Shown piece after piece: positions 1 to 11,400 of a DNA stretch of 64,000 bases. The stretch lies in assembly GCA_016748015.1 (NCBI GenBank), contig JAAOMT010000009.1, positions 2,223,453 to 2,287,452 of the forward strand, written 5' to 3'. Under the pieces are notes generated by a model. It worked only from the letters and a program-made list of their open reading frames with translations. It made no database searches and had not been told where the DNA came from. Origin of the DNA: Geosiphon pyriformis (Eukaryota > Glomeromycota > Glomeromycetes > Archaeosporales > Geosiphonaceae). A program made the translations under genes and the position numbers. Numbering within the stretch: the first letter of the stretch is position 1; each line of letters begins with the position of its first letter.

Positions 1-1105
1 GTGTTGGCTGCTATTGTGAACTGGTGCTTGCCACTATCGCGAGATGGTGTTTGCTACTATGTTAATCATTACCTTTCTAAGATTATTACTGTGCTATATT
101 ATGATTGAATAGTTTGTATTATTTTTATGATTCTTTTTGCTAAATTCTTAAACCGTAACAGCAATTAATACTGTTATTATTGCTAAAATATTGCAAAAAT
201 ATGGTTTTAAATATGTTAAAATCTTGAGATTTGTTTACAAAATTCTGGTATTATAAGTTGGTAGTGTTTTGAAGAAAGTATGAGATGGTTTGAATTGCTT
301 TGATATTGTTTCATTTATTGTTTGCAATGGCTTTTTTCACATTGTTTAGCCATGCTTGAGCATTGTCTTCTTTGCTAGTAAATTTTTCTAATTTGGCAAT
401 TGGTATATATATTATTAGTGCAAGTTGTTATTATTATGATTGTTGTTAAAATTGTTGTTAGGATTGTTGTTGTTATGTAGCAATTGGTACAATTGGTAGA
501 TTGATCACAATAACTGAAAATAAGTTTTGTTGAATAATAAGAGCATAGTTTGAATTGTTTAGGTTTTATAGAGTTTGAACAATTGAAGTTTGTATTTTTG
601 GATTATCTAAAATCAAGTTTTGATTATTATTTTCCTAATTATTGTTTTTTATTTCTTTTAATTCAGTATTTTTCTAATGACTGGTAGATCCGAAATTTGG
701 TTAAAGTGGTAGTAATCAAAGTTTTAATGGTGTTGTTGATTGTGATTTAAATTTTTTAAAGAAATTGCTGTAGGTTCTTAATAATTTGGTTTTTTTTTGA
801 TTATTTTGGAACAGTACTCTTGCTAATAGTATTTTTACAACTGCTGTGAATATGACTGTTAATGCTATGTAAATAGTACTTCTAGATATATAATAATATG
901 ATGAGTTAATCAGTAAAACAATTCTTGGTTTTTTCTAATTAGGTAATTGTATTTTCCTTGGTGTTTTTGTTAGAGTTTGTAATTTTTTTTTGTTTGTAAA
1001 AGTAATAAAAAATCTCTGTTAAGTGTAATGTTCAATCTCTTTGTTTATTTCTGTAATTAGTGATCCAAACAGTTGGTTTGGTAGAAGTGTAATGTTTTAT
1101 AGTAG
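1..1105 (-). pseudogene. degraded Ty3/gypsy gag, part 2 (antisense)
   Basis: Read on the minus strand, about positions 450 to 165 encode a recognisable retrotransposon gag core (KLEKFTSKEDNAQAWLNN, then a KAIANN...YFLQNT segment and FKTIFLQYFSNNNSIN), with several stops. The same stretch occurs on the plus strand at 49.6-50.0 kb and, more distantly, at 58.2-58.5 kb. It continues the gag whose N-terminal part lies at 1836-2035; the two parts are separated by the solo LTR at 1106-1830. Similarity to gag fades left of about 165, and positions 1-165 hold nothing I recognise. No functional product is expected. Confidence 0.75.
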
Positions 1106-1200
1106 TGTTATGGTTGAGACTTATACTTCTTATTAATTATCACATGTATTAGCCACTAATGTTATATGATTAGCCACACTATTTTTAGAAAGTGATTATT

Positions 1201-1296
1201 GACCTGATCAATGACCTGATTGTTGACCTGATCATTGACCTAATCAATGATCTAATCAATGATCTAATCATTGACCTAATCATTGACTTGATTATT
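1201..1296. repeat. 12-bp tandem array (8 units) inside LTR B
   Basis: Eight consecutive 12-mers of the form GAYYTRATYRWT (first unit GACCTGATCAAT) lie just upstream of the CTATATAAG box of the LTR. The position, directly upstream of a TATA-like element, fits an LTR enhancer-type repeat; that role is inference. The homologous array in the second LTR B copy (from about 5730) has the same period but is strongly AT-shifted. Confidence 0.85.
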
Positions 1297-1311
1297 AACT
1301 ACTTTTGATAG

Positions 1312-1320
1312 CTATATAAG
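1312..1320 (+). promoter_or_regulatory. TATA-like box in LTR B
   Basis: The sequence CTATATAAG follows the 12-bp tandem array. The second LTR copy has CTATATAAA at the matching place. An LTR must carry its own polymerase II promoter, so this is the likely core promoter. Activity cannot be judged. Confidence 0.5.
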
Positions 1321-1830
1321 CAATGAATCTTTTAGCTGTAGAAAAACATGTAATAATAAGCATCTGAATAATCAAAAATAAATAAAATAACAACTTTCAT
1401 CTCAATTTTTCTCTTATTGCTAATTTCTTTTTCACTACTTTCAAGTATCTGAACATCTTAAAGATAAAAGATTACTTGTTGGTCTTTTTCTAACATATAT
1501 AATTGTAGCATTTGAAGATTATTTGAATAAACGTGACTGAAAAACACAAGTTGATACTTGATATTGAATTTTAAAAGCATTGATGTGAGACATAGAATTA
1601 TACTAGTGGTGATCAATTGTTGACAGTATGGACTATCCCTCTACCTTCAGATTCCCCAATTACCTTTGAAAAGAATAGCAACTGAGATATTTTATAAGAC
1701 TGATCTTACACATTGAATCCATACTCATTCAATTCACTCTTTAAAGTTGAAATTCCCTTTGATTATTTCCATCACCCTACAATTCTGTTCTCTCTTGCTA
1801 TCCGTTAACTTGTTACTCCAACCTATAACA

Positions 1831-2100
1831 GTAGTTTACTGTAGAAATTCCTAATGGCAGCTTTTAGATTTCTTTGGTTTTTTAAGTAGAATTTAATTTT
1901 TTTATTGATGTAAAAGTTAAAAGCTGATTCTACTAGCCAATAGTTACTTGTCAATCCAAGATGAATTTGATAATATTGAAATAAAAATTTTACAAATCTT
2001 AAATGATTTTCTCTTATGATTTTTTGGTTTGCCACTTTTCTAGATAATTTGATGTTGGTACTAGTTTTCTGTTAAATTATATTTTACAAGAAGTACCAAA
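1831..2100 (-). pseudogene. retrotransposon leader and gag N-terminus (antisense)
   Basis: On the minus strand, the end of the LTR fragment at 2101 is followed by TTTGGTACTTCTTG, a diverged copy of the TTTGGTGCTCTCTG motif found after other LTRs here, then by a short leader. An open frame (2035 down to 1823) encodes a gag N-terminus containing SAFNFYINKKIKFYL. The same N-terminus occurs on the plus strand near 48.9-49.1 kb (with LAFNFYINKKIKFYLEDQ). The frame stops where the solo LTR at 1106-1830 cuts in. Confidence 0.75.
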
Positions 2101-2250
2101 TGTTATAAGTGATTATTTGAAATGTTAAAACAAATAACAAACTTATAACTTGGTGCTTAATAGCTGATAATATTAATGATTTTTAAAGATTTTAAAGTCT
2201 AAAAGTTTTTGTTGAGTCTTTTGTATAATAAACAAAAATTCAATTAATAG
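2101..2250 (-). mobile_element. LTR A fragment (3' end, minus orientation)
   Basis: The plus-strand sequence starts TGTTATAAGTGATTATTTG and continues with ATAACTTGGTGCTTAATAG. This is the reverse complement of the end of LTR A as seen at 3100-3252 and 48.7-48.85 kb. It abuts the leader and gag of a minus-strand element on its left, so it is the remnant of that element's 5' LTR. It is broken at 2251, where a plus-oriented copy of the same LTR begins. Confidence 0.7.
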
Positions 2251-3252
2251 TATTACTTATAAAAAAATACAAAAAAAAAGTAGGAAAAATAGATAGAAAA
2301 AATAGACCAATAAAAAAATAGTACTTAGCAAGTAAATACAATATTAAAAATTATGACATATTGCTTAACAATATGTAAATTATTAGTAAATTATAACATA
2401 CTGCTCAACAATGTACATATTTTTAGTGAATTATGGCATATTGCTTAGCAATAAGAGCATTGTCAAAAAATTATAATATATTGCTTAACAATAAAAGTAT
2501 TGTCAAAGAAAATAAGACACATTGCTTAAAAAAATATAAGATCTTATATAATAAGAAATATGTATATATAATAAAAGTATTAAAGACAGAAAAAACAGAA
2601 TTGATATTAACAATCAATTAATTATTTAATATTTTTCTTTTCAAAAGGTAGTTTTTTACAACTTGAAACAAAATCAAATCACATATTAATAAAATATCAA
2701 TTATTATTTAAATTTATAATATTATTACTTGATTAAAGAAATATTAATTACTTTTACTTTATTAACACTCTATATTAATAAAATTCAATACTTAACTACA
2801 CTAGACCAATAGTTCTTAATCATGGCTATTAACAAAATACTAATTTTTTATTTTTTTTTCTTATTTTCTTTATTTTTTTTTATTTTTTTATTTTTTTTTA
2901 TTTTTTTTTGTTTACTAATTAATTAAAAAAATTAAGTACTAAGTTATTAATATTAAAAATAACCTGATAAAAAACTTGTAAAACAAGAGTAGAGAATTCA
3001 TAAAATTAAGAATAACTTATCAGAAGAACAAGACTGCCAGAAAAACCAGTCATCATACTGAGAAAAAAATTTACAGAAAAAACTTCTGGAATAAATACTG
3101 AAATATTAATTAAATTTTTGTTTATTATACAAAGAACTTCAACCAAAATTTTCAGATTATGAAAACTTTAGAATTACCAATTATATAAGCTATTGAACAC
3201 CAAGTTATGAGTTTGTTATTTGTACCAACATCTTAAATAATCATCTGTAATA
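2251..3252 (+). mobile_element. LTR A, plus orientation (TG/CA ends mutated to TA)
   Basis: About 1.0 kb running from TATTACTTATAAAA to ATCTGTAATA. It is the counterpart of 47937-48845 and 53019-53900 (start TGTTACT(T/C)ATAAAA). The terminal dinucleotides are TA instead of TG and CA. It lies head-to-head with the minus LTR fragment at 2101-2250. The middle has repeated motifs with TATTGCTTA(A/G)CAATA. No leader motif follows it on the right, so it is probably a solo or recombined LTR rather than an intact 5' LTR. Confidence 0.7.
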
Positions 3253-5655
3253 ATATTAACAAAAAGTATTTGAAACTTTGAAGAAAAAATTAGGTTACTA
3301 AATCTATTTTTATGCAACCTGATTTGAATTAACTTCTTATTCTCTATATTAATGTATTTGGTCATAAACTTGGTGTTGTTTTCTCACAAAAAGATAAAAA
3401 TAACAAGGAATATGCTATGGCATATATAAGTAGAACACTCTTACCAACAGAACAAAACTATTTAATTACTGAGCAGAAATACTTAACAGTAATTTGGACT
3501 ACTAATTACTAAGATAAATATATTTTTGGTGTAAAATTTTTAATGGTAACAAATCATTAAGCCTTGGTTTGATTACACAACAAAAAAAAGCTAGAATACA
3601 AAAAGATAACTTATTGGATACTTTACTTGGATGAATTCAACTATAATATTTAACATTACAAAGGACCAAATTATTAAAATACTAATATTTTTTCCAAACT
3701 TATCACCCAGTGATAATACAAGCTTTATAAATCAAATCAACTTAATTATTAGTAATTTTTTTTTAACCAAACATGATAATGAACTTAAACAACTATCCTA
3801 TACTAATAGAATTTTTGAGTAAAAAACAATATCTATCAAACTACAATTAACAACAAAAAGAATATTTGTGCAAACAATTAAATTTTTATTTGATCTGCCA
3901 AAACCAGTTATACAAAAGAAATAGAAAAAATCTTGATTATTTTTAGAAAGTTATTAGATTTAAAAAAAAAATTGTAATATATAACATACATACTAATCTA
4001 TTAACTAAACACTTTAAAAAATCAAAAACAATTCAGAAAATCTTAGTTCACTATTATTAGTCTACCTTAGAAAAAAATATTGTTAAATACATCAAAATTT
4101 GTGATATTTGCCAAAGAAAAAAAACCCCAATTACAAAGAAAATATTCATTCAATCTTTGTTGGTTAACTATTTGACAGAATTGATATAGATGTTATTAGA
4201 TCTTTAATAGTAACTTTTGATGACAACAGATATATTATCACAGCTACTAACTATCTTACAAAGTAAATAGAAGCAAGAGTTACTTTAGATCAAATATCAG
4301 TTTCTATTGTCAACTTCATTTATAAAGATATTATTTGTCATTATGACTGCTCCAAAGAACTTTTATCTGATAAAAAAAGAGTTTTTCTTAATACACTAGT
4401 TGAAGAATTTTGTAAAAAAATGGGAATATATTATAAACTCTTTTCTTCTTACCATTTTTAAACAAATGGTCTAGTAAAATATTTTAATAGAATACTATGT
4501 AAAACATTAGCCAAAACCAATGAAAAAATAAACTTATAAGACAAAGTATTGTCTTTAGTCTTGTTTATTTATAAAACTGTAAATTATAACATAACTAGAT
4601 ATAAATTTTTTTATTTATTCTATGAATAAATAGCAACTCTACCAATAAAAATTAACATTAAAACAATACTCTTTAAAGAAATTACAATAGAAAATTACAA
4701 AAACATTTTGCAAAAAAAACTTGGTATTATTTTTGACTTTTTGATAGAAGCATGAATAATTGTCTTTAAAAAGATAAAACAGTTTCAAAAAAAGCTTAAA
4801 AAAAAGAAAACTTAGTTTTAGAATATTGTTCAGACAGAAACAATATCTATGATAATAAGTTTTCTAGCTAATAAAAAAAACTTTTTATAGTTAATAAAGT
4901 TTTAAACAATAATTTTTATACTTTATAAAACTAATATAGAATAATCTTTAATGATCATTCTGTTTATGATACATAATTTAAAAAATATCACAAATAATCT
5001 AATTGGTTATTTGTTATAGTAATACTGACCCAAATAATCAGCAAAAATCAAGTATAAATATATACATCATTTTCAAAACAGAGGTATCTTCAATTAATAT
5101 GAACACTTATTTCTTAGATCAAAACATTTAAAATGTTTTATATACTCTTTATAAATATTGGATCAAAAACTATTCAAATACTACTTTGATTATTGAAAAA
5201 CAGACCACTATAACTAATAACAATAGAATACATACTGTTATTAGACCAAAAAAATTACTAACTGAAAAAAAAAATTAGTAACAAAATAGATAAATATTTG
5301 CCAGAAAGTATAACAGCAGTAATACTTTTACTCTCTATTATAATTAAAAAAATGATTAAAAAAATTTTGTTCATAAATAAAAACTTGTCATATAGAAAGC
5401 AATTAAAACTCTGTGGTTATTTTGGTAAAATTATAGAGAATATAAAGCTCATAAAGAAAACAATTTCAAAGAGCCAAAACTTTTATACAAAAATTTGGTC
5501 TCTTAAATACAAAACTTATTTTACTTCAGATATTATATATCTTATTTACAAAAAACTTTAACAAACTAGTTAGTTTTGAATTAAATAAAATCTTCAAATA
5601 AAATATCTTATAATAATTTGATTTTATCAAAGCTTAATTTCTTTGGAAAGAATAA
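3253..5655 (+). pseudogene. Ty3/gypsy pol remnant (RNase H to integrase)
   Basis: Translation with stops shows a Ty3/gypsy RNase H (about 3300-3640): a TDASG-like region, LGVVFSQKDKNNKEYAMAY, SRTLLPTEQNYLITEQKYL, then VIWTTNY followed by stop. Next come an H2C2-type integrase zinc finger (about 3960-4130, ending ICDICQRKK) and an integrase core (about 4150-4660: YLTK then stop at the usual Trp, DKKRVFLNTLVEEF, YHF then stop). Many stops fall where the family has Trp or Gln, fitting G-to-A and C-to-T decay. The stretch from 4700 to 5655 is AT-rich with no further domain. Reverse transcriptase is missing, and the LTR at 3252 abuts RNase H directly, so the 5' half was deleted or recombined away. 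Confidence 0.75.
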
Positions 5656-6347
5656 TATTATAATTGAAATATATATATTTTATTAATTATTACATGTATT
5701 AGTTACTCTATTTTTAGATAGTAATTATTGATCTAATTAATAATCTAATTATTGACCTAATTATTAATCTAATTATTGATTTGATTATTAATCTAATTTT
5801 AATCTGATTGTTGATTACTTTTAATAACTATATAAATAATAAATTTTTTAGCTATAGAAAAATATGTACAAATTAAAGAAAGCAAAAAAATAAAATAACA
5901 ACTTTATCTTAATTCTTTTTTTCTTGCTAATTTCTTTTTTCTTACTTTTAAATATCTGAACATCTTAAGATAAAAGATTACTTGTTGGTATTTATTTACT
6001 CTTTTTTTAACTTATATAATTATAGTATTTAAAAAATATTGAATAAAACATAACTAAAAAATACATCTGATATCTGATATTAAATTTTAAGAATATTAAC
6101 ATAAAACATAGAATTATATTAGTGTGTTATTATTTGTTAACAGTATAGACTATTTTTTTATTTTCAAATTCTTTAATTATCTTTTGAAAAAAATAATAAC
6201 TGAGATATTTTATAAGACTAATCTTGCATATTAAATTTATACTTATTTAATTTACTTTTTGAAATTAAATTCCCTTTGATTAATTTTATTATTCTACAAT
6301 CTTGTTCTTCTTTGTTATTTATTAGCTTATTACTCCAATTTGTAACA
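5656..6347. mobile_element. solo LTR, family B (copy 2), heavily transition-mutated
   Basis: It aligns along its whole length with 1106-1830 in the same orientation but is AT-shifted by transitions. The start TGTTATGGTTGAGAC reads TATTATAATTGAAAT here, and the 12-bp array (from 5730) reads GATCTAATTAAT instead of GACCTGATCAAT. It ends in TTGTAACA at 6347. The flanks ATAA (5652-5655) and ATAG (6348-6351) differ by one G/A transition and could be a decayed target duplication. No internal region is attached. Confidence 0.75.
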
Positions 6348-6800
6348 ATAGCTTATAAATTATTTAAGTATTAAAATCAAAATTATTAGAAGATATTATT
6401 TTTTAATTCTTTAATAAATTGATTAATAATTTAAATAATAATATAATAATTGGCTTTAATAACTTGAATTTAATGCAAAATTTGATTAAATTTGTTTAAA
6501 TAAGTAGTTATAACTTTATTATTTTGTTGTTTAATAATATTAAATTGGCTTTGTAGTTAAATAAGCATATTTAAATTACAAAATACTATAAAAAAGCAGT
6601 TTTAAAGATAGCAAAATTGATAAGTTTATAGTTAAACTTTAATATTAAGAATTAACAATTATTATTAGAAAAAAAACAAGATTTAAATAACAAAAACAGC
6701 ATTCTAATTATTTGTGATAATTGTTTTTTTGGTTTTAACAATCTATTTATAAGCATTGTTTTTTTTTAAAACTTTTTAAGTTTGACAATATAAAAGTATG
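6348..6800 (-). pseudogene. second degraded gag relic (antisense)
   Basis: Minus-strand translation of about 6410-6560 gives NQFNIIKQQNNKVITTYL and then FNQIL, closely parallel to the gag of the element at 57.4-60.9 kb (NQFSIIKQKNHKAVTIYF, FNQIL). Further upstream on that strand (about 6660-6790) is a diverged KTKKTIITNN followed by a stop where the related gag has NNW. Many stops and AT drift mean it is non-functional. Confidence 0.65.
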
Positions 6801-7080
6801 CCATTATATATAAAACCAATAAAATAGTATTACAAAATTAGATTAAGAAAGTTAATTACAATAGATTCTTAAATTGTTTAATTAGTTTTTGGAGTAACCA
6901 GATTTGAAATTGGATTGGCTCTTAATCTGTCTTGGTTTTTTGTATTTTTTTTGTTGTTCTTGTTTCCAATTAGTTATGTTGAAATTTGGTGGTAGTAAGG
7001 GTGATTTTGATTAATAATCATAAACTGAATTTGTCAAAATGAAATCTTTATTTTTTCATATAATACAAATTAAACCAAGG
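6801..7080. other. junction between repeat block and gene island, no gene seen
   Basis: Moderately AT-rich sequence without a coding signal that I can support on either strand. It marks the change from very AT-rich repeat DNA to the higher-GC gene island that starts with the spermidine synthase relic. Confidence 0.4.
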
Positions 7081-7087
7081 TTCGATT

Positions 7088-7645
7088 ATGGTCATAAATG
7101 CTTAGATATCAAGAGATGATTACACACATTGCGTTGAATTCTCATCCGGATCCGAAAAAGGTTATCTTCATTTTTTTAAATTCGAGTCGAATTCTGATCT
7201 GTTTCAAATCTCTTAACTTTAACATATATATATTATTTTGAAGGTCCTAGTAATTGAAGGTGGTGATGGTTGAGTGCTACGTGAAGTAGTCAAACACGAA
7301 TCGATCCAAGAGGTCACTTTGTGTGAAATTGGTGAGGTTAGTTTTACAATTAGACGTTTCATTAAAGATTTCTAAATCCAATTTCCCAAATAAATTTTTT
7401 ATCATCTATAAAGGCAGTAATTCGGATTTCAAAACAATATTACCAGGAATGGCAGTTGGATTCGATCATTCAAAAGTCATTGTTCACATTGGAGACGGGT
7501 TTCCTTTTCTGGAGGATAAGATCAATTCGTTTGATGTATTTATTACTGACGCCTCAGATCTTGTTGGTGAGTTATTAAGCCCAAAATTTTTTAACATACA
7601 GACTTATAATTTGAAATAGGACCAGCTGAATCGCTTTTTCAAGCT
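7088..7645 (+). pseudogene. spermidine synthase fragment with premature stop
   Basis: Spliced translation gives YQEMITHIALNSHPDPKK, then VLVIEGGDG followed by a stop and [19 protein letters not shown]. After another intron comes [29 protein letters not shown] and [12 protein letters not shown], and after a third intron GPAESLFQ. This is the central part of spermidine synthase (putrescine aminopropyltransferase), covering the GGGDGG nucleotide-binding motif and the D-x-S-D-P region (here DASDLV). The second glycine pair is hit by a stop (TGA, about 7271), and the N- and C-terminal thirds are missing. Introns sit at plausible GT-AG sites, so the copy arose by DNA duplication and not by retrotransposition. 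It runs directly into an unrelated kinase-like fragment. Confidence 0.85.
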
Positions 7646-7965
7646 AAATAAAGATATACTCCTGAACAAGAAGCGAAATTGTTTCGTTATTATAATGCGT
7701 ATGATGCGGGATTTGCGTACGGTGATTTAAGGAATCTAAGCATCCTCCGTTGAACAAAAAGAAGGATGCTGATGTTGGGGTTCAAGTAGATATTAGAATT
7801 GTAGACTATGATTGGGCTGGGAGGATTAAACACGGAGCTATCGTCTATCCTTCATTCCTTAATCTTGGGATTTCGAGATGCTCGCTTCGGATGCCAGATC
7901 CAGGAGGAGCATGACGACTGTGTGGCTAATCTCTTGACACAATACAATAAATTTCTTGGATAATT
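7646..7965 (+). pseudogene. kinase-like (Crinkler-associated type) C-terminal fragment
   Basis: After the spermidine synthase relic one frame reads YTPEQEAKLFRYYNAYDAG followed by FAYGDLRN; another reads VDIRIVDYDWAGRI and then YPSFLN; a third ends EEHDDCVANLLTQYNKFLG before a stop. The order GDLR (catalytic-loop-like), D(F/Y)DW-G (metal-binding loop-like), YP..LN and a final short helix is what I recall of a fungal kinase-like family often found in Crinkler or effector-like proteins. Two frameshifts or unspliced joins and a missing N-terminal half indicate a relic. The family name is my recollection and should be checked by a profile search. Confidence 0.5.
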
Positions 7966-8408
7966 AATTTTATTCTTACTGTTGTTTAGCAAATAAAATA
8001 TTACTTAATTTTTGATGCTTCACATAAATATTTCTACAGTAATGTCTTATTTTACAAACATTTCGGGTGTTAACAAAAGTTAGAGCGCAAAACCTTTTGA
8101 TGGAATTCACAATTCACCTGACATGTTAACGTTAATATAACAAAACACTGTGGGTGATATGGGGCATGCTGCAACAAAACGAAAGTGAACATAACGCCAC
8201 AGAAAGACTTTAAGGATCAAAATCACAGATTAGTTTTCTGGAATTCTGTTTCTTGATAGCCACACAATAGGATTAAGGGCACATATGCTTAATGCTATTA
8301 TTTTCGAGGATTTAATACTAACCACTTTTGGCTAACTATTTATTTGCATTGTTAATATTCTACGTAAAAATTTCCAAGGCAGCTTGTGAAAAAAATACAT
8401 CTCGAAGG
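7966..8408. other. intergenic region upstream of SEC8
   Basis: No gene recognised between the kinase-like relic and the SEC8 start. It presumably contains the SEC8 promoter and 5' UTR; no clear TATA box or operator stands out. Confidence 0.5.
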
Positions 8409-11400
8409 ATGGCAAAACATGGTGCCGGAAATCAGGATGATTGGGGTGGCCTTTATCCAAGAGAAGCCCGCAACATTAATAATAATAGTTTTCGAGAAAT
8501 GGAAGGTAACTAAGTTATCAGTGGTGAGCTTCCCTTGGAAAATAACTGTATTTTCCGTCTTTTATGGGGCTCTCTTTTCATTAATTTTTATTCTCTAACG
8601 TACAGTGGCTGTGCAACAGATTAATAGACAATGGGAGTTTATGATGTCTGAAGAGGTAATTCACACTTGGGCTGTTTTAAATCTCTTAATCCCTTGGTGT
8701 ATGTGTTGCTAGCTAAATTTTCTCATAAAAAGTTCAATCCAGTCCAGCTTGCACTTCAACTTTTAGACGATAGCTCACTTGGCCGAGGCCATCATTTAGC
8801 AGATTTTCAGAATACTATGGCCAGTTTAGATCGAGCACTTCAATATATTGTTAATGGTAAGTAACCATCAGGGTTTGCTTATATTAATAGCAGCTCACAA
8901 TAAATTAACAAAATGAAATATTTCCAAAGAATATTACCAAGGGTTTAATAGCTCAATTGGAACTTTTGGTGGTGTAATGCAAAATATTGGAGGTAAGTTA
9001 CATTTATAAAAAGTTGAAAATCTCCATTGGCGTTAATTAAATTTCAATTAATAGCTTCCCAGGATTGTGTGCGTGAAATTAAAGGCCAACTAAGAGAATG
9101 CAAGCAAGCATTGCAATCTAAGCGGGGTGATCTATTACAATTATGGTGCCGTAGTCAACAATACAAAGAAATGCTGCGAATTTTGGACTCAATGTAAGCT
9201 CTCTGTTTCATACTAATATCTACGGCCTAACACTTTGAGTACTTTTAATTGCTTCAATTCTTTAGAGAAGATATACAGGGCACTCACCAAAAATTAGAGG
9301 GTTTGTTACGAGAAAAGCATTTCCTTACTGCTTCGAAAATATTATTAGATGCGATCCGTATTATGGCTCGCAAGGAAATGATGGGAATTGGAGCATTGCA
9401 CGATTTGAGACGATACTTGAAGGCTCAGCAAACTGTAGGATTTATTTGATTTTCTTTTTATTTGTTAATAAATTCCAATTTCTGCTATTTTTAACAATTA
9501 TATAATAAATTTCAGTCTCTTCACGAAATGCTTATAGAGGAGCTTCACAATCATTTATATCTCAAGAGTCCTTATTGTGATAGTCGATGGTTTCGGTATT
9601 CCAAGGATCAAGATTCCTGTAAGTGATATTTGTTTTTGGTTATTTTTCATTATTACAGAGGCTTTCCTATTTGAGCATTACCATCAAATTGGGAGTCTTG
9701 TGCTGGGAAGGAAAAAGGGGTATTCTTAACAAGTATTGAAAGTCAGGAATCTCAGAGTGCAAGTCCTTGGATTTCAATCGGCAAAGAGCAGGCTTGCTTT
9801 CCCATCAATAGCTTGTGGCTCGAAGGTTTATTCTCCCAAGGCATTTCCATTGTTCTGGTTTGAGAGCTATGTCACCTTTATCACATCAAGGAACTAGATA
9901 GCAAGCTTTTTTCCGTATAAACCTATTAATAGATCTTAACGCTGGATTCTGCCGTTTCACCCATTTCTTGAAATCAAATTCATATTGTTTCACATTATGA
10001 TGGGGCTTATTATAAAGTCGTAAATAGAAATTGATGCTCTGGTATTCACAGCGAGGAGTTGTTAAGCTATGAAGAAGATCTTGTTTAGACATTGATGCTG
10101 CGCACCAATATTCGTTCATCTACGTTTGGATTAAAAATATCAAATCCATTGCGACTCAAAGTAATGGGCACTATCATTCATAAATGTCTAAAATTTCTTG
10201 TCTTTATCATACCTGGATTTCAAAATTATATGATATCCTTAAATGCCATGAAGCTTAGTTAAATCTTTAGCTTGTTAATATCACTTTTATTGTGCGGGGA
10301 CTTTTTCGGCTGAATCTCTAATGCCGCTATTGTGTATAGTGCCAACTCCTGATTGGGGTTCCGTCAAGGAAGCACGAAAGACATCATATGGCCTTAGTTC
10401 AAAGAACAAGAAAAATTTATCTGGTAAGCCATTTTTATTCCAAAAAAAGAAATGTTTTAAAGCAAAACTGATTAAATAGCATCAGTTATCGTTCTATTAA
10501 AATTATTAAAATTGAATTTACATAATAGTAATTACTGTGACGACTAGTACCCCACCCCGAAGTCCAAAATCCCCTATGCCAATGTCTTCTCCAAAACCAA
10601 TTTCACTGTCACCAAACTTACCTAATAATGTTTTTGAGGAGGATGAGATGGTAAGAGTTTTGGAGCTCTGAATAAAACTGACAAAAATTGAAGCAATTTT
10701 GACAATATATATGATAGGGATCTTAAAATAAAAGTTTATTACACCATGTCCCTTCCATCAACTGGCTTTAGATCACTGAAGATTTGGACATCAACCCAGA
10801 ATCGGATTCTTTTTATTACATTGAAATCATAATTGAATCTTTAGCTTTGCTGGGCTTGTTACCAGAAGCTATGGAGGTTGGTATTGATGCTTAGATTTCC
10901 ATCAAATTTCAAATGGATATTGTTTCAATAAAATTCTAATTTAATAATTACTAAGTTGCAATTAATGATATAGACAATCACTCAAAGACTCCCTCTCGAG
11001 CTCTATCAATTGGTTGATAAAACTGTTGCTGAAGTAGAATCCAGGTAGAATCATCTTTCTGACGTCTCTTTTCATCAAAATTTGAGACAGCTCTCAAATT
11101 TGTTTAATATATATCTTTCAGGAGAACAGTGCATTCTTTTACCAATATAAACAACAAAAAAAATGATCATTTAATGAATATATATCTACTTGAGTCGCCT
11201 GAAAATGAGGCTCAAATGGAAATCCTGAGAGATTTATTATGGACGCTTTATTCAAAACTTGATGCTGTTTTACAGGGACACAGGTTTATTTTGGATGTAG
11301 TAGAGCGGATAAGTAAGGTTGGCCTTTAATTTTGTAGATGGATTGAATTGGTTTGCTGAAAATGCCATATTCTCTAACATATTTCTTGATATTTTTCTCA

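Larger units (their letters stand above)
1106..1830. mobile_element. solo LTR, family B (copy 1), with target-site duplication
   Basis: A 725-bp unit begins TGTTATGG and ends CCTATAACA, an inverted-repeat LTR terminus. It is flanked by GTAG at 1102-1105 and GTAG at 1831-1834 (GTAGT if the shared T is counted), a typical LTR-element target duplication. It interrupts the antisense gag between its N-terminal and core parts. A second copy lies at 5656-6347 in the same orientation. Inside are a TATA-like CTATATAAG (about 1312-1320) and a 12-bp tandem array. With no internal region next to it, it is read as a solo LTR left by LTR-LTR recombination. Confidence 0.85.

Noticed and set aside
2101-3252. 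A 1.15-kb DNA transposon with long terminal inverted repeats
   Set aside because: The two arms look like TIRs, but the left arm differs in length among the three similar loci (150, 257, 56 bp), and one locus shows clear insertion of an LTR into its inverted relative with target duplication. Head-to-head LTRs explain it better.
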